Shown one piece after another: positions 1 to 9,223 of a stretch of DNA of 64,000 bases. The notes under the pieces are model-generated. The model ran no database searches, was not told the DNA's origin, and saw nothing but the letters and a program-made list of their open reading frames with translations. The first letter of the stretch is position 1. Every line of letters begins with the position of its first letter. A program made the position numbers and the translations under genes. The stretch comes from Cerrena zonata (lineage: Eukaryota; Basidiomycota; Agaricomycetes; Polyporales; Cerrenaceae). The stretch covers positions 1-64,000 of the forward strand of contig JASBNA010000096.1 in assembly GCA_038087015.1 (NCBI GenBank). The letters are read 5' to 3'.

Positions 1-116
1 TGTTGGGCTCAAGGAGTTGGGTCGCGAGGCGAGGCGAGTGCATGCATGGACCCGCTGTACTAGTGTAATAGCGAGTAGTGTATTTTGGTGGCGGGGATCG
101 GTTACATGTAGTCGCT

Positions 117-121
117 ATTAC
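117..121. repeat. 5-bp target site duplication, left of copy 1 (ATTAC)
   Basis: ATTAC lies directly before the 5' LTR and again directly after the 3' LTR at 6975-6979. A 5-bp duplication is usual for Ty3/gypsy integrases and shows that this copy entered by integration, not by recombination between copies. Confidence 0.95.
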
Positions 122-268
122 TGTCATGAACTTACTGTTTTTGGCAATACTTCTACTTTCATAACTAAGCATGTCTAAGGTTCTCACGATATAAGTGGAA
201 TGACTAAGCTCTCGATAATCACATGCTTACCAATGTACATAGCTTACTCAGCATTCTCTGAGCTCTTT

Positions 269-462
269 ATGCTATTGGCTTGTGCAATAGTGTATTACCA
301 AGCAGCCTTTGAGGCTTTTATGCTATTGGTTAGTTTGGCGGTTTAGCTTACTTATCATCAAGTCAGCTGACTCGTGACTAGTGAGGCTTTAATGCTATTG
401 GTTGGTTGCAGATATTGGATTGGTAATCTAGCATAGGGCGTGGGAAGGAGTGATCTGATTGG
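269..462 (+). promoter_or_regulatory. CCAAT-box cluster in the LTR U3 region
   Basis: ATGCTATTGG occurs at 269-278, 320-329 and 392-401, the last two inside a longer repeat that begins GAGGCTTT. Further ATTGG words lie at 414-418, 419-423 and 458-462. ATTGG is the reverse of CCAAT, the site of the HAP/NF-Y complex. Role inferred from motif and position upstream of the TATA box only. Confidence 0.5.
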
Positions 463-497
463 TTAGAAGGACATGTGCACAGCCACAGGCCGATTAG

Positions 498-505
498 TAT
501 ATATA
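498..505 (+). promoter_or_regulatory. TATA box of the LTR promoter
   Basis: TATATATA lies 35 nt upstream of A533, the first base of the 12-nt segment that matches the primer binding site. This spacing fits a transcript that begins at or near 533. Confidence 0.65.
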
Positions 506-724
506 GACCTTGTTTTCAGCAATACATCCCCCAGACTTGAGATACTACTCAATAGGAGTATTCAACTAAGACAGTTCCTACTCTTAGTCACCTGATTCAA
601 GGTGGTTGCCTGAATCTCCTAACTGAGACTTATCTGGGTTTTAACCTCTTAACATTGTTACTTAAGTATTAAGACAGAGTTCTTGTGGCAACCTAGGCAG
701 GTAAGTTTAGTTAGTCGCTGACAT

Positions 725-736
725 TATCTCAAGTCT
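725..736 (+). other. Self-priming primer binding site, copy 1
   Basis: The 12 nt TATCTCAAGTCT just after the 5' LTR are the perfect reverse complement of AGACTTGAGATA at 533-544, the predicted 5' end of the transcript. No tRNA-type TGG start is present. In the Tf1/sushi group the folded-back, cleaved 5' end of the element RNA primes reverse transcription; this arrangement fits that mechanism. Confidence 0.8.
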
Positions 737-770
737 CTCTACTGCCTACTTTACCCTCTTATACCTTTAC

Positions 771-1114
771 TCCTTTGGTTATAAAGGAAGTGTCTTTGTG
801 GTCAGATATAGAATTAGTTGGAATTCTATTAGTCTGAGTTTATTGAATAAAAGCACGGAGCCAAGAGTCCTCTAGTGGTATTCAATAAGTTTGTGATTAG
901 AACAATAGCACGGAGCCAAGAGTTCTCTAGTGGTGTTCAATCATTGTTTTAGTTTTGACAAAAGCACAGAGCCAGGAGTCCTCTAGTGGTGTCAAACTGT
1001 TTGTTTACTTGGTTATCATCAGAAGATAACAAGTAGTGTTACCTAGTTATTGTTACCTTGGATTCGGAATTGTGTGTGACTTGATTTATCAAGGAGCAAG
1101 CCTTGGTAAATAGT
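771..1114 (+). ncRNA. Structured retroelement leader: chain of hairpins with three repeated stem-loops
   Basis: Between LTR and gag I find successive potential hairpins: 771-788 (TCCTTT/AAAGGA), 803-836 (ATAGAATT/AATTCTAT), three repeats (below), 1007-1034 (stem with one bulged G) and 1079-1114. The three repeats are 840-888, 895-942 and 951-998. Each has exactly a 29-nt loop (850-878, 905-933, 961-989) with nearly constant sequence including GAGCCA/GAGCCAG and CTCTAGTGG. The closing stems differ in sequence but stay complementary: TTATTGAATA/TATTCAATAA, GATTaGAACA/TGTTCAATC, AGTTtTGACA/TGTCAAACT. Packaging, dimerisation or translation control are possible roles; none is proven. Confidence 0.7.
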
Positions 1115-1382
1115 CTCATTTGTGATACAGTGATCTTTGATACCGAGTTATTAAGGATCCCACTGTGGGCGGAAACCAGAAAGGTACTGGTGGACCAGTG
1201 TATCATCTTTTCCTAGTTATATTATTGTCATCGTGGATTACTTTGTGTATCGCTCAAGACCTTCAACACCTTCTTCAGAAGCACATTCAGAAGAACCCTC
1301 TACACCCTCAGTCAATCTATCACCTCAGTATCCCTCTACCCCACTTCTCTCACCAATAGTCAAACCTTTACAGTTACTCAGT

Positions 1383-2345
1383 ATGATGAATGACTCTGAC
1401 ACCAAAGTTCAGGGTGCTAAGCCAGCAGTCTTTGATGGAAGCAAAGCTAAGTATGCTTCATGGAGAAGACAAGTTATTCTATTCATTGCTGAAAAGAGAG
1501 ATAGGTTTGCAACAGACCAAGCTAAGATTCTGTTTACCTTATCTTATATGAAAGAAGGGTTTGCTGACAAATGGGCTCAGAACTATTTGGAAGCTAAGAT
1601 AGATGATGTTGGAGATGTTACTGTTACAGATACCTGGAAGGAGTTCTTGGAAGCATTGGACAAGTCCTTCAAGGATGCCAACTTCAGGTTGAATGCACAA
1701 GCTAAGTTGGAAGCTCTTAGGCAAGGACCTCGCACTGCAGATGAATACTTTGTAGAGTTTGAACAACTTATGGTTCAAGCAGGATTCAGGACTGGAGGAG
1801 ATCATGAGCAGTATTTGATCTCTAGGATTGAGCAAGGGCTCAGTTACCGCCTGATAGAAAGAGTCTATGATAGTGATTCTTTACCTACAAGTTATGAGAG
1901 CTACAAAGAGAAGGTTATCAGGATTGATAACATGCAGCGTAGACTTCAAGGTCGTATGAAGTCAGGACCTTTAGTGGTGAAACCCAACACCACAGTCACA
2001 ACTAACATGGGGCGGTTTACAAGATCTGAAGGATATCACACAACTGTACCTGCACGTAAAGATGGTACTGGTGTTACCTTTGGTGGTCATGGTCAGCCTA
2101 TGGACATAGATAGGTTGAGAAAGGAAAGACTCTGCTACAGATGTGGTCAGCCAGGACATATCAGTCGTAATTGTCCAATAAAACCACAGGTTGTTAGACA
2201 AGTTGAACAAGCAGATATTCCACAAGTGGATGTTGCAGATATGGCAAAGGAATTGACATGGGATCAGGTCAGAGAGCTGGTACATGCCAAGATGCCAGAG
2301 AATCCAACTCAAATGGATTTGGATTTTTGCAACGAGTCTCAGTAG
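1383..2345 (+). CDS. gag: Gag polyprotein, copy 1
   Basis: Structural protein that coats and packages the element RNA. The open frame reaches back to 1155, but its first ATG is at 1383 (second at 1386), giving 320 aa. No ATG occurs anywhere between the inferred transcript start at 533 and 1383, which supports this start. The middle of the protein looks like a retrotransposon Gag capsid domain (WRRQVILFI and following helices), and a CCHC zinc knuckle, CYRCGQPGHISRNC, lies near the C-terminus. The last 88 nt overlap pol in the -1 frame. Identical in copy 2. Confidence 0.92.
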   Translation: MMNDSDTKVQGAKPAVFDGSKAKYASWRRQVILFIAEKRDRFATDQAKILFTLSYMKEGFADKWAQNYLEAKIDDVGDVTVTDTWKEFLEALDKSFKDANFRLNAQAKLEALRQGPRTADEYFVEFEQLMVQAGFRTGGDHEQYLISRIEQGLSYRLIERVYDSDSLPTSYESYKEKVIRIDNMQRRLQGRMKSGPLVVKPNTTVTTNMGRFTRSEGYHTTVPARKDGTGVTFGGHGQPMDIDRLRKERLCYRCGQPGHISRNCPIKPQVVRQVEQADIPQVDVADMAKELTWDQVRELVHAKMPENPTQMDLDFCNESQ

Positions 2346-5300
2346 CTTCCCAGCTGCAGACTCAAATCAGTCAACATGCTGTTGAAATAGTATCTAAAAT
2401 TCAGGCTAGGGCGTCTCCTCAAGATAATGAGCGCGGTGGTGGTTCAGAGCCATGCTTAATTCCCTGTAATGCCCAGAATGAGGAGATTATTTTAGACAAG
2501 CCTGAGGATAAACCTAAGGAAGAATATGCAGAACCTTTTGGTAGTGTGTGGACTCTCAGGCGTATGCAAGAGAACAACTGCAGAAGTATTGGTATATTCA
2601 GAATGTGGGTACATCCAAAGAAACAGCATGAGGCTACTTGGGAAGAACTTCATAGGATTATTGGTTTGAATGATGAGCAAGCAATAGCAGAGCTAGAGGA
2701 ATATGCAAGACCTAAAAGTATCATCAGGGAAGGTCGTGGTAATCAATTGGATGTGTCAGCTGTACTTCAGACACTAGACAATTTGAACACCTTCACAGTA
2801 CAAGCACTTATTGATAGTGGCTGTATGGGATCTTCTATTGATACAAAGTTTGTCAAGAAACATGGTCTTACAACTAGAAAGTCTCCTCGACCTATACCAG
2901 TTTATAATGCAGATGGAAGTCGTAATAAGGCAGGACCAATTACTGAATTTGTTGAACTTGTTATGAAGATTCAAGATCATAGAGAAGTTATTGAACTTTC
3001 TGTGACTGATCTTGGCAGGTCTGACTTATTTATTGGTTATGACTGGCTGAAGTTACATAACCCTTCTGTTAACTGGCAGGAAGGAACTATCAAGTTTGAT
3101 CGCTGTCCCTCTCAGTGTGGCTATATGATGCGTATTTTGGAACCTGATGAAGATGAGGAAGAAGACTGTCAAAATCCCTTGGAGGAAGGAGACAGGCTTT
3201 TTCTTATGGATTACAGATCTTATCTTGGTCTAGATAAGTTACATGTTCGGGCAAAGGCAACTATATCTTCTAAGTTAGCAGAAGCAAGTAATGCTGACAA
3301 GATTAAGAAGGACTTTGAGAGTATAGTACCAGAGCACTATCAGGACTTTGCTGAGGTATTTGCAAAGCAGGAATTTGATACTCTGCCTGAACATAGACCA
3401 TGGGATCATGTGATTGAGCTGACTCCAGGTGCAAAGCCTTTAGATTGCAAGATCTACCCTTTGAACCTTGAAGAACAGAAGATGCTTGATGAATTCTTAG
3501 AAGAGAATTTACGCTCTGGACGTATCAGACCTTCAAAATCTCCTATGGCTTCACCATTCTTCTTTGTCAAGAAGAAAGATGGAAGTCTTAGACCTGTTCA
3601 GGATTATCGGAAGCTTAATGAGATGACTATCAAGAATAGGTATCCTATACCTCTCATCCCAGAGCTAGTGAACAAGTTGAAAGGAGCAAGGTATTTTACA
3701 AAGCTTGATGTACGTTGGGGATATAACAATGTTCGTATCAAGGAAGGTGATGAATGGAAAGCTGCTTTCAGAACCAACCGGGGACTATTTGAACCTCTTG
3801 TTATGTTCTTTGGACTAACAAACTCACCTGCTACTTTCCAAACTCTGATGAATGACTTGTTTAAGGATTTGATTAATCAAGGTGTAGTTGTTGTATACCT
3901 AGATGATATTATGATCTTCACCAAGACTCTGGAGGAACATAGACATATTGTTCGTAAAGTGTTACAGATTCTCAGAGAGCACAAGTTATATCTCAAAGCA
4001 GAGAAGTGTGAGTTTGAAGCAACTCAAGTTGAGTATCTTGGAATGATCATCTCTGAAGGACATGTTGGAATGGACCCTGTCAAAGTCCGTGGTGTATCTG
4101 AATGGCCTGTGCCAAAATGCAAGAGAGATGTTCAAGCATTTTTAGGATTTACCAATTTCTATCGCCGCTTTATACTAGGATATGGAGATATTGCAAGACC
4201 ATTGACATCTCTGACTGGAAAAGCAGATTGGACTTGGGGAGATTCACAACAGAAGGCTTTTGAGCAGATCAAAGAAAGCATTATCACAGCACCTGTTCTT
4301 GTTATTCCTACAGATGATGAACCCTATCGGGTGGAATGTGATGCATCTGATTATGCAGTTGGAGCAGTTTTGTCTCAAATGCATGATGGGAAGTGGCATC
4401 CTGTTGCCTTTCTGTCTAAATCTATGACCGCTGTTGAGCGCAATTATGAGATTTATGACAAGGAACTTTTAGCTATGATGACTGCATTAGATGAGTGGAG
4501 ACACTATCTGATGGGTGCAAAGCATGAGTTTGAGATCTGGACAGACCACAAGAACCTTGAGTACTTTAGGAAACCCCAGAAACTCAATCGCAGGCAAGCT
4601 AGATGGGTAACAGAGTTAGCAAACTATCATTTCAGTTTACATCATAAACCTGGGAGATTACACACTAAGCCAGATCTTCTGTCAAGGCGTGTAGACCATT
4701 ATCGAGGTCAAGATGATAATGAGAATGTGGTACTGTTAAAGCCTTACTGGTTCAGAGCTATGGAATTTGAGATTGTTCAGGATAATAGTCTTCTAGAACG
4801 AATCAAGAAACTTGGAAGGGGTCGTGACAGTGCAGTGGAAAAAGCACTGGTCAATCAGGAGAAGGGATGGGAAGAATCTGATGGAATTATCACCTGGCAT
4901 GGTCGTATCTATGTACCAAGAGATAAACAACTTCGTGAAGAGATCATTCAAATACATCATGATTCTATAATGGCTGGACATCCTGGTCGTTATAAAACTC
5001 ATGAGCTGATTACTCGCAATTACTGGTGGCCAAGGATCCGTGCAGATGTCCAAGCTTATGTGACTGGATGTGAGGTTTGTCAAAGAACTAAACCCCATCA
5101 TGAGAAGCTTGCAGCACCCTTGCAACCTAATGAAGTTCCATCTCGGCCTTGGGAAATTATCTCTGTTGATATGATTGGACCTCTTCCAGAGTCACAAGGA
5201 TATGATGCAATTCTGGTAATAGTTGATGTTGGTGGAAAGCAGATTATACCTCTTCCAACTAATATTGAACTTACATCAGAAGGTTGGGCTAAAATACTAC

Positions 5301-6361
5301 GTGATCATGTATTTGTATATCATGGCCTTCCACACAAGATTATCAGTGACAGAGGACCTCAGTTTGTATCTAAGTTCATTAAGGCTCTTTATGAACTACT
5401 AGGTATTAAAGGAAATCCATCCACAGCATATCATCCTCAAACTGATGGACAGACTGAACGTGTTAATCAAGAAATTGAGCAATATCTTCGTGTGTTTGTA
5501 AATCACAGACAAGATGATTGGGCTGAGTGGTTACCAATGGCTGGTTTTGCTTATAATGACAAAACTCAGTCTTCCACAGGATTTTCTCCATTCTATGTTA
5601 ACAAAGGTTTTCATCCTTGGAAAGGTCATGAGGCAAGACGTGAAGTCAAGAATGTGACAGCTGAGCAATTTGCAGATCGTATCAAGGAAATTCAATCTGA
5701 GGCTGCATCTGCAATGAAAGCATCACAAGAAATGATGAAACGATACTATGATCGTACAAAGAAGGAATCCAGGAAATATGATGTTGGAGATAGAGTATGG
5801 TTAGAAGGATACAATATCAAGACCAACAGACCAATGAAGAAACTGGAAGACAAGCGGTATGGACCATTTAAGATTACAGAGAAAATAGGAAAGTCTGCAT
5901 ATCGACTTCAATTACCAAGTACTTGGAGGTCAATACATCCTGTTTTCAATGAAGTAGTTCTAACTCCATATGTTGCACCTATTTATTCCTCACAACAGAA
6001 GCCACTCCCTCCCCTACCTGAGATCATTGAAGGTAAAGAGGAGTACAATGTTGAAAGTATTTTAGATTCAAAGGTTGAACGAGGAATATTAAAGTACCTT
6101 ATCCACTGGGAAGGCTATCCTAGATCAGAGGAAACTTGGGAACCTGCATCACAGTTGACAAATGCTCAGAAAGCTGTCAAGGACTTTCATAAGCGTCATC
6201 CAAGTGCACCCAGGCCTAAGCCTAAACAGCTGAGATTTGTAGAACTGGACCATTTAACTCGGCCAACTAAACCATCTAGAATGTACCCATCATGGCTTTT
6301 TAACTGGGAAGATGGTGTATATGAAAGAACTCTTGCAAGATCACGAGGACGTGATCCTTAA
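2258..6361 (+). CDS. pol: Pol polyprotein (PR-RT-RH-IN-chromodomain), copy 1
   Basis: Open frame of 1367 codons, expressed by frameshift from gag; the first Met is only where the open frame has an ATG. Order: aspartic protease (ALIDSGCMGSS, about residue 185), reverse transcriptase (LDVRWGYNNVRI; active site YLDDIMIF), RNase H (ECDASDYAVGAVL; TDHKNLEYF), integrase with HHCC zinc finger (CEVCQRTK) and a DDE core (VDMIGPL, ISDRGPQF, HPQTDGQTERVNQ), then a C-terminal chromodomain (YLIHWEGYPRSEETWEP). All catalytic motifs look intact and there is no stop. The chromodomain probably directs insertion to methylated-histone chromatin. One codon differs from copy 2: Met (G4513) here, Ile (A29611) there, in RNase H. 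Confidence 0.96.
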   Translation: MGSGQRAGTCQDARESNSNGFGFLQRVSVASQLQTQISQHAVEIVSKIQARASPQDNERGGGSEPCLIPCNAQNEEIILDKPEDKPKEEYAEPFGSVWTLRRMQENNCRSIGIFRMWVHPKKQHEATWEELHRIIGLNDEQAIAELEEYARPKSIIREGRGNQLDVSAVLQTLDNLNTFTVQALIDSGCMGSSIDTKFVKKHGLTTRKSPRPIPVYNADGSRNKAGPITEFVELVMKIQDHREVIELSVTDLGRSDLFIGYDWLKLHNPSVNWQEGTIKFDRCPSQCGYMMRILEPDEDEEEDCQNPLEEGDRLFLMDYRSYLGLDKLHVRAKATISSKLAEASNADKIKKDFESIVPEHYQDFAEVFAKQEFDTLPEHRPWDHVIELTPGAKPLDCKIYPLNLEEQKMLDEFLEENLRSGRIRPSKSPMASPFFFVKKKDGSLRPVQDYRKLNEMTIKNRYPIPLIPELVNKLKGARYFTKLDVRWGYNNVRIKEGDEWKAAFRTNRGLFEPLVMFFGLTNSPATFQTLMNDLFKDLINQGVVVVYLDDIMIFTKTLEEHRHIVRKVLQILREHKLYLKAEKCEFEATQVEYLGMIISEGHVGMDPVKVRGVSEWPVPKCKRDVQAFLGFTNFYRRFILGYGDIARPLTSLTGKADWTWGDSQQKAFEQIKESIITAPVLVIPTDDEPYRVECDASDYAVGAVLSQMHDGKWHPVAFLSKSMTAVERNYEIYDKELLAMMTALDEWRHYLMGAKHEFEIWTDHKNLEYFRKPQKLNRRQARWVTELANYHFSLHHKPGRLHTKPDLLSRRVDHYRGQDDNENVVLLKPYWFRAMEFEIVQDNSLLERIKKLGRGRDSAVEKALVNQEKGWEESDGIITWHGRIYVPRDKQLREEIIQIHHDSIMAGHPGRYKTHELITRNYWWPRIRADVQAYVTGCEVCQRTKPHHEKLAAPLQPNEVPSRPWEIISVDMIGPLPESQGYDAILVIVDVGGKQIIPLPTNIELTSEGWAKILRDHVFVYHGLPHKIISDRGPQFVSKFIKALYELLGIKGNPSTAYHPQTDGQTERVNQEIEQYLRVFVNHRQDDWAEWLPMAGFAYNDKTQSSTGFSPFYVNKGFHPWKGHEARREVKNVTAEQFADRIKEIQSEAASAMKASQEMMKRYYDRTKKESRKYDVGDRVWLEGYNIKTNRPMKKLEDKRYGPFKITEKIGKSAYRLQLPSTWRSIHPVFNEVVLTPYVAPIYSSQQKPLPPLPEIIEGKEEYNVESILDSKVERGILKYLIHWEGYPRSEETWEPASQLTNAQKAVKDFHKRHPSAPRPKPKQLRFVELDHLTRPTKPSRMYPSWLFNWEDGVYERTLARSRGRDP
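2325..2334 (+). other. Candidate -1 ribosomal frameshift region (T5 run) in the gag-pol overlap
   Basis: Pol is in the -1 frame relative to gag and overlaps it at 2258-2345. GGATTTTTGC is the only homopolymer-rich stretch late in the overlap; a Phe tRNA on TTT could slip back one base. It is not a perfect X-XXY-YYZ heptamer, so this assignment is tentative. The overlap is the same in copy 2, so it is not a random frameshift mutation. Confidence 0.35.
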
Positions 6362-6369
6362 GGAGGGGG
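6361..6369 (+). other. Polypurine tract, copy 1
   Basis: AGGAGGGGG lies three bases before the 3' LTR and overlaps the pol stop codon TAA (6359-6361). It should prime plus-strand synthesis. Confidence 0.85.
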
Positions 6370-6372
6370 TAA

Positions 6373-6974
6373 TGTCATGAACTTACTGTTTTTGGCAATA
6401 CTTCTACTTTCATAACTAAGCATGTCTAAGGTTCTCACGATATAAGTGGAATGACTAAGCTCTCGATAATCACATGCTTACCAATGTACATAGCTTACTC
6501 AGCATTCTCTGAGCTCTTTATGCTATTGGCTTGTGCAATAGTGTATTACCAAGCAGCCTTTGAGGCTTTTATGCTATTGGTTAGTTTGGCGGTTTAGCTT
6601 ACTTATCATCAAGTCAGCTGACTCGTGACTAGTGAGGCTTTAATGCTATTGGTTGGTTGCAGATATTGGATTGGTAATCTAGCATAGGGCGTGGGAAGGA
6701 GTGATCTGATTGGTTAGAAGGACATGTGCACAGCCACAGGCCGATTAGTATATATAGACCTTGTTTTCAGCAATACATCCCCCAGACTTGAGATACTACT
6801 CAATAGGAGTATTCAACTAAGACAGTTCCTACTCTTAGTCACCTGATTCAAGGTGGTTGCCTGAATCTCCTAACTGAGACTTATCTGGGTTTTAACCTCT
6901 TAACATTGTTACTTAAGTATTAAGACAGAGTTCTTGTGGCAACCTAGGCAGGTAAGTTTAGTTAGTCGCTGACA
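6373..6974 (+). repeat. 3' LTR, copy 1
   Basis: 602 bp, no difference seen from the 5' LTR. Followed by the ATTAC target duplication at 6975-6979. Confidence 0.96.
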
Positions 6975-6979
6975 ATTAC

Positions 6980-8072
6980 CGTTATTTAGAGATACGAAGG
7001 GCAATACGAAACGGACGTTAAAAATGAGAACGTACCAGCGTTGCTAAGCGATGTGAGTGTGGTTCGAGGTGATATGTGCTGTAGGATGATGAGGAGAGGA
7101 TCAATCAAGTCGCGAGTCAGCTCGCACTCGCAAGGATCATACGCAGACGTCACGCGGGATTCGGTATCGCAAGAAAATGATTCAATTCACAGGGGTTTGG
7201 TGATACAAAAAGACCGATCGCGATCGCGATCATCTAAGAAAACATAGGCGATAGATTCCTCGCTCCCATACTCGCTCTATTTCTTCTCTCCATTGGTCAA
7301 ACGAAGGACGCGGCCAATCTTGAGGATGAATTTGCGAATGCGAGAGGTTTGGGGTGGATCAAGGGAGAACGACTAGGAGCGAGCGATCAGGAGCAGCACA
7401 GGAAAGAAAAGAGGAGGCTTACAGATGCACCAGTGTCCGCAGATTCCAACGTAGGAGGTCCGCGTAAACGTTTGGAGACGTCCTAAGTTGCATTAGTGAG
7501 AGGGGAACAATAGCGAAGTAAACATGTACATACCATGGTAGTAACGGTGAATTGGGATGCCTGACCCATGGAAATGGATTGTAATGGGTAGAGTGGATAG
7601 TGTAAGGGCTTGTAGGAAGTGGGAGAGTGTTTGAGTATTGAGTTTGAGGGTGAGTGAAGGTGAAAGACAAGGAGAGTTGAAGTGGAAACCCAAGTACAAC
7701 CAAAGCTCTCGCGCTGTCGATCGCAATAAATGTCGACCCATATATGGTATGTTAGCAATAAATGGGCTGCGAGGGTGGTTAGGGACAACAACCAAACAAA
7801 AATGGACCGTTCGAACTGTAGAAGCGACTGTAGGAAGGCCATGAAAAGTCTACTATTGTTGATGCGAGCGGATTGAACAAGGAGATAGCGAAATTGTGTG
7901 AATCGATCGCAGGCTCAAAGTGCGACAGAAACTGAAAGAAAGTGGTCAAATTGGGACGGTTCTTGTAGATGTGGGCATGCATATGATGGGCTGAAATGCG
8001 GAGATAAAGTAATAGTGAAACAACTGTGTGCCAAATCGATGCGAGGTCAAATGCGAACAAAATATATAGAGA
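6980..8072. other. Noncoding accessory DNA left of the satellite
   Basis: No convincing gene. Open frames here are short, overlapping and without family likeness. The stretch is rich in GCGA and CGATCG words, for example the run of GATCGC units near 7218-7231, like the DNA of the cassette to its right and the 121 bases left of copy 1. Confidence 0.5.
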
Positions 8073-8889
8073 AGAAATACCATAAACGGAAATGTCAATT
8101 TGGCGACATAGCGTGAGGAACGAGCTTTTCGCTGCTCAGGCGAGTTGTCCGAATCGATCGTTTGCATCAACGGTCCTGCTTTGCGACGACGAAATGAGCG
8201 CGAGAGCAATATAGAGGCGAAAACCGATGTTTTAACGAAATACCTTAAATGGTAATGTCAATTTGGCGGCGTAACGTGAGGAACAAGCTTTTCGCTGCTC
8301 AGGCGAGTTGTCCGAATCGATCGTTTGCATCAACGGTCCTGCTTTGCGACGACGAAATGAGCGCGAGAGCAATATGGAGGCGAAAACCGATGTTTTAACG
8401 AAATACCTTAAATGGTAATGTCAATTTGGCGACGTAACGTGAGGAACAAGCTTTTCGCTGCTCAGGCGAGTTGTCCGAATCGATCGTTTGCATCAACGGT
8501 CTTGCTTTGCGACGATGAGATTAACGCGAGAGCAATATAAAGATGAAAAACGATGTTTTAACGAAATACCTTAAATGGTAATGTCAATTTGGTGACGTAA
8601 CATGAGGAACAAGCTTTTCGCTGCTCAGGCGAGTTGTCCGAATCGATCGTTTGCATCAACGGTCCTGCTTTGCGATGACGAAATGAGCGCGAGAGCAATA
8701 TGGAGGCGAAAACCGATGTTTTAACGAAATACCTTAAATGGTAATGTCAATTTGGCGGCGTAACGTGAGGAACGAGCTTTTCGCTGCTCAGGCGAGTTGT
8801 CCGAATCGATCGTTTGCATCAACGGTCCTGCTTTGCGACGATGAGATTAACGCGAGAGCAATATAAAGATGAAAAACGATGTTTTAACG
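8073..8889. repeat. 163-bp tandem repeat, about five units
   Basis: A unit containing GAGGAACRAGCTTTTCGCTG starts at 8115, 8278, 8441, 8604 and 8767, exactly 163 bp apart. A diverged partial unit precedes (8073-8114) and the last copy stops near 8889. Copies differ by only a few bases, mostly transitions. No open frame is kept through the array. It lies at the left side of the KDZ cassette and may be subterminal or satellite DNA. Confidence 0.92.
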
Positions 8890-9223
8890 GGAAAAAAACA
8901 CCGAGACTCGCCTAGATGTGAGTGCGAATGCATAGCTGGCGGCTGGCGGAGCGAAGATGATTGCAGACTTGGTACTCTGCGAAAAACCCAATCAAAATCC
9001 ACATTTATCGAAGCTACATAGGATTAGAATGCGTATTTACATAGAGGTAATGGTGCTACTTGGAGGGCTCAGGTTTCACCGCTGGGCCTAACGATTTGTG
9101 CATCAACGACTGCCAGCGGTTATAGATGTAAAATATCATTCGAATGGATTGCCGAGTGCTTTCGGCTTGAATGGTGGTCGTGTAGCGCACAGTGGTATAC
9201 TTCTAAAGAAATGATATTGCACA
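8890..9223. other. Noncoding stretch between satellite and small gene
   Basis: No open frame or repeat that I can support. It probably holds the 3' end of the minus-strand transcripts to its right, and could hold one terminus of the KDZ element; I found no inverted repeat that proves this. Confidence 0.4.

Larger units (their letters stand above)
122..723 (+). repeat. 5' LTR, copy 1 (602 bp)
   Basis: Identical by eye to 6373-6974, 25220-25821 and 31471-32072. Ends form a short inverted repeat (TGTCA...TGACA). U3 carries repeated ATGCTATTGG words; a TATATATA box at 498-505 precedes the inferred transcript start near 533. A strong splice-donor-like sequence, CAG/GTAAGT, lies at 698-706 close to the LTR end. 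Confidence 0.96.
122..6974 (+). mobile_element. Ty3/gypsy LTR retrotransposon, copy 1 (chromovirus, Tf1/sushi-like)
   Basis: Complete element: 5' LTR 122-723, self-primer binding site 725-736, structured leader, gag, pol in the -1 frame, purine-rich tract just before the 3' LTR 6373-6974. LTRs begin TGTCA and end TGACA. The order protease, reverse transcriptase, RNase H, integrase, chromodomain places it in the Ty3/gypsy chromoviruses. It is flanked by ATTAC on both sides (117-121 and 6975-6979). I saw no difference between its two LTRs, so the insertion is probably recent. It sits inside the GCGA-rich accessory block. Confidence 0.97.

Noticed and set aside
1165..1359. Open frame with a hydrophobic, signal-like stretch just before gag
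   Set aside because: It begins with GTG, lies in the ATG-free leader and has no start codon for a eukaryotic ribosome.
7419..8209. Several overlapping open frames on both strands left of the satellite
   Set aside because: No likeness to any family, no splice pattern, and overlap on both strands; typical of chance frames in GC-rich DNA.
8073..8889. CRISPR-like array
   Set aside because: The whole 163-bp unit is repeated without variable spacers, and the DNA is eukaryotic.
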